From NCBI GenBank assembly GCA_021296135.1, contig JAGWAZ010000010.1:1-43360 (forward strand): a stretch of 43,360 nucleotides of DNA, given 5' to 3'. The stretch is from Chlorobiota bacterium. Lineage in GTDB: Bacteria; Bacteroidota; Ignavibacteria; OLB7. A model generated the notes under the pieces. It searched no databases, had not been told where the DNA came from, and worked only from the letters and a program-made list of their open reading frames with translations. Shown piece after piece: positions 36,549 to 43,360 of this stretch. The translations under genes and the position numbers were made by a program. Position 1 is the first letter of the stretch. Each line of letters opens with the position of its first letter.

Positions 36549-37540
36549 TGCAATTCCCTCGTCCGAACGAGTGCATTTTCAAGAGCATGAATCAGCTCCT
36601 CAAGCCCTGTACCGCTTACCGATGAAATGAGCATAGCAGGTTTTCCATCAACAGTAAGATCACGCAGCGTATCGATCTGTTCCTGACTCATGGCATCAAT
36701 TTTCGTGATACAGACGAGGCGTGGCTTCCAAAGCATACCAACGTTGTACTTGCCAAGCTCGGCCAACAACGTGGCGAAGTCCTCTTCAGGAGTGAGACCT
36801 AAGCCATTGATCAGGAAGCAAAGGATTCCGGAACGTTCTACGTGACGCAGGAAATCATGTCCCAACCCTTTCCCCTCACTCGCCCCTTCTATCAAGCCGG
36901 GAATATCTGCCACAACAAACGACCTTCCGGGTTCTACCTGAACAATGCCAAGATTGGGGATCAATGTGGTAAAGGGATACTCGGCCACCTTTGGCTTTGC
37001 GGCACTTATCCGGGAGATAAGGGTTGACTTGCCGGCGTTCGGGAAACCGACAAGCCCGACATCGGCAAGAAGCTTCAGTTCAAGTCGAATTCTTCTCTCC
37101 TCTCCGGAGGTTCCTTCCTCGAACCGTCGTGGAGAGCGATGGCTCGGGGTTGCAAAAACAGCATTTCCTCTCCCCCCTTTTCCCCCACGAGCAACGACTG
37201 CCACCTCTCCCTCGGTTGCAAGATCTGCCAGCAGCTCACCCGTCTCCTCGTCGTAGATCATCGTCCCAACCGGAACGGAAACGGTGACTGACTCACCGAA
37301 CTTGCCATCTTTGTTTCCCCCGGCACCATTCTGTCCGTTCCTGGCTGTGTACTCTCGCTTGTAACGAAGGTCCATCAGCGTTGAAAGATTGCTTTCAGCA
37401 TGAACCTTCACATCGCCGCCGTTCCCGCCATCGCCGCCGTCAGGACCTCCCTTAGGCACAAACTTTTCCCGACGGAAACTGACGGCCCCATGTCCGCCTG
37501 ACCCGGATCGAACCCGTATAGTCGCAGTGTCGATGAACAT
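36545..37540 (-). CDS. obgE: GTPase Obg/CgtA
   Basis: Gly-rich Obg fold (GGHGAVSFRREKFVPKGGPDGGDGGNGGDV) and G domain (GFPNAGKSTLISRISAAKPKVAEYPFTTLIPNLGIV, DIPGLIEGASEGKGLGHDFLRHVER). Confidence 0.97.
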   Translation of the reverse strand: MFIDTATIRVRSGSGGHGAVSFRREKFVPKGGPDGGDGGNGGDVKVHAESNLSTLMDLRYKREYTARNGQNGAGGNKDGKFGESVTVSVPVGTMIYDEETGELLADLATEGEVAVVARGGKGGRGNAVFATPSHRSPRRFEEGTSGEERRIRLELKLLADVGLVGFPNAGKSTLISRISAAKPKVAEYPFTTLIPNLGIVQVEPGRSFVVADIPGLIEGASEGKGLGHDFLRHVERSGILCFLINGLGLTPEEDFATLLAELGKYNVGMLWKPRLVCITKIDAMSQEQIDTLRDLTVDGKPAMLISSVSGTGLEELIHALENALVRTRELQ

Positions 37541-37555
37541 ACTATCGATCAGTTT

Positions 37556-37578
37556 CCCCGCGCTGAAGCGCGGGGCTA
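37556..37578. repeat. GC-rich palindromic element overlapping the stop codon of the acidic hypothetical gene
   Basis: CCCCGCGC-TGAA-GCGCGGGG-CTA; the CTA is the TAG stop of the minus-strand ORF 37576..39375. Confidence 0.8.
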
Positions 37579-39375
37579 TATCCCTGATACGGTTGTTAGG
37601 TACCTTCCATAGATAGCGTCAGTAAACCGGATCGCGGTGCGAGAATATGGATCGACGTCAAATCGAATGAACAATTCATCCAGAACTTTGGAGGCATCAC
37701 GCCATGAACCGGCTTTGTTCAACGCTTCAAGCGTCTCCTCATATTGGCCCCGATTACGCGCAAAGATTTTCTTGATGACCTTGCGCTCCAACATTGCATC
37801 GATATGAACCCGGATGTCGCTCAGATTCTGCGCTGTGGGAGGCCCATCATCCTCAACAGTACCTTCATCAGTGTCGACCTGTCCCTCTTCAATCAATCCA
37901 TCGTCGACCTCATCACCATTTTCGGCAATCTCCTCGTCTCTTGCTTCTACAACTTCAGGTTCCGATGGAATCGACTTTTCTATCACCTCGTCATCAGAAG
38001 CGACCGTTTGCGAAGTTTCTTTCTCTTCAACACTTTCGGATGAATATCCACCTCCGAGTTCAAACTCGTGCCTCTCACCGACAATAATCTGCCCACCATT
38101 TTCCGGCTCGACAAGAATGTCAATGATCTGATCGGTTGCAGTATCAAGCTCATCGTCCTCTTCTAACTCTACCACCCCAACATCCCCCGGTTCCACATCG
38201 TCATCATCAAGTGGTCTCAACCCGATGAAGAACTCATCAGATGCACGTTGAACAGCTTCGCTTTCGCTCTCTGGCTCGTTCTCTTCTAAAGGCAGTTGAT
38301 CGGAATTCGGCACAAGGCTTTCAGCTTCATCGTTATCCGACCTGATGCTTTCTCTCTCCGGTTCCATCTCGCTCGGGGACTCATCAACAACAACTTCTTC
38401 TCCCTCCTCTTCCGGTGGTAAAGCCGCTTCTTCCTCTTCGGGTTGCCCCTGCTGCACAGGAGATGAAGGGCTTTCACCCTTGATTCCATTGACAGCTTCC
38501 ATCACTTCTTCCTCTCTTGCGTCACTTTCCTGCAAATGCTCCCTGACAACCGCATCGAGCGTATCGTTCTGGTAGACTGAGGAGAAATCTGCCTCAAGTT
38601 CGTCATCGGCACTGCTCAAGAGTTCTTCAATCAGATGTGAAAAAGACTCGAGGGTCACGTGTGATTGTTGTTCTCTTTTCTTTTCAAGAAATTCGACCAA
38701 TCTTGCGATATGTTTGTCATCGAAATAGACAATCAGAGCATCGATTGGAACGCTTCGAGCCTCACCCTTTCCGATAAAATCGAACAACGGGTATATGATA
38801 TCCCGCAATTCTTCAATCGTGCAACTCAGGAGAATCTGGTCATCTATACGTCGGATAATACGCTCGAACTCGCGAGCAGAAATGCTGTCAAAGGTTGGGC
38901 GTTCCTCCCGTTTACGATCCACCCAATCGGTAAAAACCGTTTTGAAATAGGGATAGTCGCGGAAAGCGTTCATCCTGAGCATGGTCTCTCCCAACGGCTT
39001 TGTTGGTTCTCCTCGAAAGACATACCACTTCAGCGTTGTTTGAGGACGGCAGATATAATTGTAGGAAAGCTTAACCCCTTTGTCAAGAACCGAGAGGAAG
39101 TCATCACGTTCAAACTGCGCGTGTTTTGCCTGAATCTGTTCAAGGTAGCTCAGAAGCGAGGCGATCTCCGGATGGAAGAAATCGAACCGTCTGTCCCGCT
39201 TCCTCGATAGAGACTCGGTATAAATCCACCAATGGACTTCCGTCTCAAAAAATGCCTTGAATCGATTCGATATCGAAGGCTTTTCGAGGATTTCTACCAG
39301 GGGAATCAGCGTCTTATCCTGCAATACATCTCGTGTAATTCGCTGGATTGTTTCGTTGATTTCCTGCTCGAACAT
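37576..39375 (-). CDS. Hypothetical protein with acidic low-complexity middle and globular ends
   Basis: 599 aa; N-terminal ~285 aa helical, Glu/Asp-rich middle (EEEAALPPEEEGEEVVVDESPSEMEPERES...), C-terminal module DIRVHIDAMLERKVIKKIFARNRGQYEETLEALNKAGSWRDASKVLDELFIRFDVDPYSR. Confidence 0.75.
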   Translation of the reverse strand: MFEQEINETIQRITRDVLQDKTLIPLVEILEKPSISNRFKAFFETEVHWWIYTESLSRKRDRRFDFFHPEIASLLSYLEQIQAKHAQFERDDFLSVLDKGVKLSYNYICRPQTTLKWYVFRGEPTKPLGETMLRMNAFRDYPYFKTVFTDWVDRKREERPTFDSISAREFERIIRRIDDQILLSCTIEELRDIIYPLFDFIGKGEARSVPIDALIVYFDDKHIARLVEFLEKKREQQSHVTLESFSHLIEELLSSADDELEADFSSVYQNDTLDAVVREHLQESDAREEEVMEAVNGIKGESPSSPVQQGQPEEEEAALPPEEEGEEVVVDESPSEMEPERESIRSDNDEAESLVPNSDQLPLEENEPESESEAVQRASDEFFIGLRPLDDDDVEPGDVGVVELEEDDELDTATDQIIDILVEPENGGQIIVGERHEFELGGGYSSESVEEKETSQTVASDDEVIEKSIPSEPEVVEARDEEIAENGDEVDDGLIEEGQVDTDEGTVEDDGPPTAQNLSDIRVHIDAMLERKVIKKIFARNRGQYEETLEALNKAGSWRDASKVLDELFIRFDVDPYSRTAIRFTDAIYGRYLTTVSGI

Positions 39376-39611
39376 CTCAGTAGTATTGACTGTTTGTGTA
39401 TGCCTGAAAGAGGCTTATCAGCATATTTCATTCCGGGTCGGCAGTCCTCATCTCAACCGGAAAGTCGGGAGGCACGATCGATCGTTGGCCGACATGGGAA
39501 ACGTCCCAAAACTCTTAGTGCGGCGGAATTTACGGCAGATGAGTGAAATATCCCTCTGGCTTCAAATACTTGCCCCTAATGTTTTTGTCAAGTGTTACTT
39601 CGGGGATTGTT

Positions 39612-40652
39612 CTACGAGGAGATATAAATTTTCTCTCCACACTTCGCGCTGTCGTAGAGCGCATCCAAGATTTGCATGAAGATATATGCATCTGGGGCAG
39701 AGACATCTGGTGCCACCTCGCCCGCTATTGCCATGGCGAAGTGATTGAGTTCGTAGTAGAAGACAGGCACCTCCTTAGGGAGCTCACCGTGATCAATTTC
39801 GAGCGGTTCATCAATAGTTTCCCGAATGAACTCGCCATCTCTGAATCGGGATATACCGCCGTTTGTGATTGCGCCGGTAGTGCCGTAAAGTTCAACGATA
39901 CTGGCGGAATCCGAGTGGCTCATCCGGGAACAGTCGATCTGGATGGTCTTCCCACCTTCGCACCCGAGGATGCCGGTGAAATAGTCCTCCGCCGCGCCTT
40001 CAGGTCCATCATATTGCGGATAAAGTACGTGCTTCGCAGCAAACGCCCATTCCGGTTTCGGACCTCCCATCCACCACCATGTCAGGTTAAGTTCGTGGGA
40101 ATAGTGTTGCCCTAATGAACCCCCCTTCTGCCCGTAGACATGTGGCCGGCGACTGTTGGCATCGAGGGTTGGAATGAAATTGTATTTCCCAAAGACGCGT
40201 GCATGATAAAGGTCTCCGATGGCTCCGTTCAGGACGGCACGCCGAATCTTTCGGTTGTTTGGGAGGTGGTGCATAAAATAGCAGAACTGGAGCGTTTTGC
40301 CGGATTGCTGCGCGGCTGCTTCCATCTCTAAAATCTCAGGGGCGCGGATGGCGTGCGGTTTTTGCACCAAGACATGCTTACCCGCATTGAGCGTATCCAG
40401 CACTTGCTGCAGCCTACCATCTGGAGAAATCGCGAGATAGACGGCTTCAACAGCGGGATCGTCAAGGAGTTCGCGATAGTCGGTGTAGCGGTGTGGTACT
40501 GCATTGTCATTCCCTGCCTGCGCACGACGGACTGGATCCGGTTCTGCGATCGCGATGAGGTTCAGTCGAGAGGTAGCATTGGCGGCGTTGATAGCTTGGC
40601 AGCATGCCCATCCACACCCAACGACTCCGAGTTGAATGAATTGATTTATCAT
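39612..40652 (-). CDS. Gfo/Idh/MocA-family oxidoreductase
   Basis: ORF 39612..40835; start refined to ATG 40652 (GGAGGCAACACTT upstream); QLGVVGCGWACCQAINAANATSRLNLIAIAEPDPVRR, EAVYLAISPDGRLQQVLDTLNAGKHVLVQKPHA. Confidence 0.9.
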   Translation of the reverse strand: MINQFIQLGVVGCGWACCQAINAANATSRLNLIAIAEPDPVRRAQAGNDNAVPHRYTDYRELLDDPAVEAVYLAISPDGRLQQVLDTLNAGKHVLVQKPHAIRAPEILEMEAAAQQSGKTLQFCYFMHHLPNNRKIRRAVLNGAIGDLYHARVFGKYNFIPTLDANSRRPHVYGQKGGSLGQHYSHELNLTWWWMGGPKPEWAFAAKHVLYPQYDGPEGAAEDYFTGILGCEGGKTIQIDCSRMSHSDSASIVELYGTTGAITNGGISRFRDGEFIRETIDEPLEIDHGELPKEVPVFYYELNHFAMAIAGEVAPDVSAPDAYIFMQILDALYDSAKCGEKIYISS

Positions 40653-40701
40653 AAGTGTTGCCTCCGATACTTCTTTGGAAAAGCACTGGAAAACATCGTG
40701 C

Positions 40702-41491
40702 TCAAAACAGTCGCGATAACTCCGAAACGTTATCAAGCACCCATGTCGGTTCTGCAACAGGGTCTTCCAATTGATTGGGTTTAAACTTCCCAGTCTTGAC
40801 GAGGATACTCCGCATCTCCATTCTTCGTGCCCCAACTATATCGGAAGTGATGTCGTTACCTACTACAACCACTTCACTTGGAGAAAGTTGAAGACTCTAA
40901 AGCGCGATTTTGAAGAACGTCTCACTCGGCTTGCCCATCACCTCGGCGGTTTTGCCTACGGCTGTCTCCAGAAGTGTCACGAATGCACCACAATCCAAGA
41001 ACATTCCTTCAGAAGAAAACCAATAGAGGACCTTCTGCAACGCTATAAGTTCGGCACGATCCATTAACAACCGAAAGGCGTGGATTTAAAGCGTGAAAGT
41101 CAAACCGTTCACCGTAGTCTCCAACAACAACAAAATCAGGGGCATCGTTATCTACGGGTATCTCTCTGAAAAATGCTTTGACGGCATCATCGACCATGAA
41201 GTGACAACTTACCTTAGGTTGTGAGCGTAAGTATTGGAGACAAGCATAAGTTGCATTAAAGATTTCATCTTGGTATATGTCAAAACCGAGTGCCTGCATC
41301 TGATCGTGAAGCATTTTTGGGGTTTTAGCAGTCGTATTTCGTCAAAAATCGGAGTTGATACTTCTTCTGCCGCAAGTAGTTAACAACTTCAATTGCACCG
41401 GGGAAGGTTTGCCTTTAAAATAAAGCGTCCCATCCAGGTCAATCAAAAAAGCTTTAGGGCGTGTTGGTGTCATCTGCTGCATTGTATCCAT
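40702..41491 (-). pseudogene. Frameshifted HAD-IIA (NagD/LHPP-like) phosphatase
   Basis: Pieces in successive frames: KAFLIDLDGTLYFKGK / PGAIEVVNYLRQKKYQLRFLTK / TTAKTPKMLHDQMQALGF...DFVVVGDYGERF / AFRLLMDRAELIALQK...GKPSETFFKIAL(stop)SLQLSPSEVVVVGNDITSDIVGARRMEMRSILVKTGKF. Confidence 0.88.
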
Positions 41492-41497
41492 CGTGTG

Positions 41498-42667
41498 TTA
41501 CGGTTCCACAACCTTGTAGTGTTCAACCTGCCCGCCACTAATTGTCTGGATTGCGAGGCTTTTGACAGGATGCCGGTTTTCGTCGTAATGTGAAATGGTT
41601 GTGGCACCTTTGTAACCACTGACTGCAGCGAACGCATCGCGAACCGCAACCGGATCAAGCGAATCCGCTTTCTCTATCGCCAATGCTAAAAGCCGCATCG
41701 CATCATAGCCCGACGCAGCGATGCCATCAGGCGGACTTTTGAACAGCCCATTATATGCTTCCACAAATTCTTGTACGTCTGCGTCCTGTGTCGCAACAGA
41801 GAAATTCGTCGGATAATAACTGCCATCCATCACACTATTATCGTCTAAGACACTGAAGAAACGTTCCCTGTCATCCCATGCGCTACCACCGAGGAAAGTT
41901 GCTGCGATGCCAACTGGGCGTGCTTCGTTTATCAACAGTGGCACTTCTGGCTGAAAACCGGGACAGAAGATAACATCTGGCTTCGCATCGTGAATTTCTC
42001 TGAGCAGTGTGATAAACGTGGTATCGCCGACAGAGTAGGCACCGCTGTGAACGATTTCCCCACCGTTTTCCCGAAAAGCCTCCTCAAACGCCTGCACAAG
42101 ATCGGTAGAATAAACATCGCCCTCCTCGTGAATTGTTGCTGCTGTCGTAGCACTAAGTTCGTCAGGATTCATCGCGAAGCCTGCCATCACTTTCCCTTGA
42201 AATGGGTTGGGGACCGTAATGAGAAAAACATAATCTCCAGCTTCAGGAACATTTGAACCGCTAGAACCGGGAAGCATGAGACGCTGTGCCTGTTGTGCAA
42301 TCGGACCCACTTCAACGGCATTCGTGGAATAAACAGGACCTAATAGTGCGAAAACGTTTTCCATCTCAATGAGTTCTGTCGCTGCACTGACGCTCGCTCC
42401 CGGCGTTGGTGGTTCACTCGCCACAGGTTGATTATTTCGAGTGATGAACACTACTTGCATACCGAGCACCCCACCTTGCTCATTAATTCGGACACGAGCG
42501 GTTTCAGCACCTTGGCTAAAGGCGGTAAAGGTGTTCGACGGTTGAATCACACCAATTTTTAATGTTGTATCAGGCTCAACCACCTGATTCACTCGTTCGC
42601 ACCCTGTTAGTACGGCTAGTACGGCGAGTAGAACGATTGAAGTCAAGGCGAACATTCTCACATTCAT
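41498..42667 (-). CDS. ABC transporter substrate-binding lipoprotein (branched-chain amino acid/LivK type)
   Basis: ORF 41498..42766; start refined to ATG 42667; leader MNVRMFALTSIVLLAVLAVLTGC with lipobox; LKIGVIQPSNTFTAFSQGAETARVRINEQGGVLGMQVVFITRNNQ periplasmic-binding fold. Confidence 0.9.
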   Translation of the reverse strand: MNVRMFALTSIVLLAVLAVLTGCERVNQVVEPDTTLKIGVIQPSNTFTAFSQGAETARVRINEQGGVLGMQVVFITRNNQPVASEPPTPGASVSAATELIEMENVFALLGPVYSTNAVEVGPIAQQAQRLMLPGSSGSNVPEAGDYVFLITVPNPFQGKVMAGFAMNPDELSATTAATIHEEGDVYSTDLVQAFEEAFRENGGEIVHSGAYSVGDTTFITLLREIHDAKPDVIFCPGFQPEVPLLINEARPVGIAATFLGGSAWDDRERFFSVLDDNSVMDGSYYPTNFSVATQDADVQEFVEAYNGLFKSPPDGIAASGYDAMRLLALAIEKADSLDPVAVRDAFAAVSGYKGATTISHYDENRHPVKSLAIQTISGGQVEHYKVVEP

Positions 42668-42837
42668 AACGCAGCTTTTCTCCTTTTGGTAAAAATGCTT
42701 GAAAAATATTTGGGTTTGTGTTAACCTCTTACCTAATATTCTAAAACTTCGTAAAAACAACAACACAACCCACTGATTTTGTCAAATTTCGGTGCAGCTT
42801 GCAAGCCAAATTTGGCCCACACACGGCTAAATTTGTC

Positions 42838-42861
42838 TTTTTGAAATTTTTTTTTCAAAAA
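42838..42861. terminator. A/T-rich hairpin downstream of the 58-aa ORF
   Basis: TTTTTGAAA-tttttt-TTTCAAAAA, 9-bp perfect stem. Confidence 0.35.
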
Positions 42862-42899
42862 TGTAGATTTCAGATTTCAACGGTAGCGTTTCCTGTTAG

Positions 42900-43076
42900 T
42901 TAGCGTTGATGACGAATCCCTGCCTGTCTTCGGCGGTCCAGTGACTCAATGAGATTGGAACGCGCTTGACGGATTCTCTCAGCATTCTGACGGATATGTT
43001 CAAAGATTTGCGGTCTTTGACGCACAACCCTTTGGCGTTCTTGTCGTAATGGCGTCAAAAGGATTGACAAAAGCAT
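42900..43076 (-). CDS. Small Arg/Gln-rich basic ORF, 58 aa
   Basis: Not in the supplied ORF track. Translation MLLSILLTPLRQERQRVVRQRPQIFEHIRQNAERIRQARSNLIESLDRRRQAGIRHQR; AAAGGAGGTGATACCC upstream, but the spacing fits a nearer out-of-frame ATG better. Confidence 0.45.
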   Translation of the reverse strand: MLLSILLTPLRQERQRVVRQRPQIFEHIRQNAERIRQARSNLIESLDRRRQAGIRHQR

Positions 43077-43240
43077 GTCGCATTGGGTATCACCTCCTTT
43101 AGCACAGGATGTTAGATGTTAATGCAAAAGGAGACCCTACCGCTGAAATCTGCGGTTATTGATATGTTAAACGAGGTATCGCCCGTAGGCTCGCTAACAC
43201 CTTTTCACTGGTGAGGACAGGACTCAACGCTGGATGCGTT

Positions 43241-43360
43241 TGTAGACTTCCCCAAAAACTGGACAGTTTGAAAATAGACTCATTAACCTTAAACTCTCAA
43301 TCATGAAGAAGAGTAAGTTTACCCCCAATCAGATCGTAGGTATTCTAAAGGAATACGAAT
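43241..43360 (+). mobile_element. Left end of an IS3-family insertion sequence (truncated by window end)
   Basis: TGTAGACTTCCCCAAAAACTGGACAGTTTG resembles IS3-family left inverted repeats, followed by a transposase OrfA start. Confidence 0.75.
43303..43360 (+). CDS. IS3-family transposase OrfA, N-terminal fragment
   Basis: MKKSKFTPNQIVGILKEYE..., typical N-terminus of IS3-family OrfA; runs off the window. Confidence 0.8.
   Translation, partial: MKKSKFTPNQIVGILKEYE

Noticed and set aside
38286-38489. 67-aa basic minus-strand ORF inside the acidic hypothetical gene
   Set aside because: Frame-shifted reading of the Glu/Asp-rich repeat; no independent support.

Overview
This 43.4 kb bacterial window falls into two parts. 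Positions 1 to ~39.4 kb look like one chromosome of a Bacteroidota/Chlorobi-like (FCB group) organism; the Kapabacteria/Ignavibacteria-like placement is tentative. The evidence is five consecutive secreted proteins with T9SS type-A-like C-terminal sorting domains. This part carries purE, tRNA-Arg(CCG), a TPR membrane protein, the T9SS cargo cluster (~2.1-16.5 kb), a TlpA-like thioredoxin, an aldehyde dehydrogenase, a decayed GNAT gene, a DctPQM TRAP transporter, an LptF/LptG permease, two envelope proteins, an ECF sigma/anti-sigma pair, lon, a Spy-like protein, dapD, an SRPBCC-like protein, an iron-type ABC permease, obgE and an acidic hypothetical protein. The last ~4 kb differs: Gfo/Idh/MocA oxidoreductase, a HAD-IIA pseudogene with two frameshifts and an in-frame stop, a branched-chain amino-acid-type binding lipoprotein, an unlisted 58-aa ORF, and the left end of an IS3-family element. 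The most interesting items are: (1) the anti-sigma protein, which seems to join a cytoplasmic N-terminus, one TM helix, a ~200-aa linker and an outer-membrane beta-barrel-like C-terminus ending in Phe; (2) the T9SS cargo cluster with a 2259-aa GGA(I/L)Y-repeat protein and cohesin/dockerin-like segments; (3) intergenic repeat 'phrases' (degenerate heptamers and GC-rich hairpins), one overlapping a stop codon. All family calls are by eye; no search was run.
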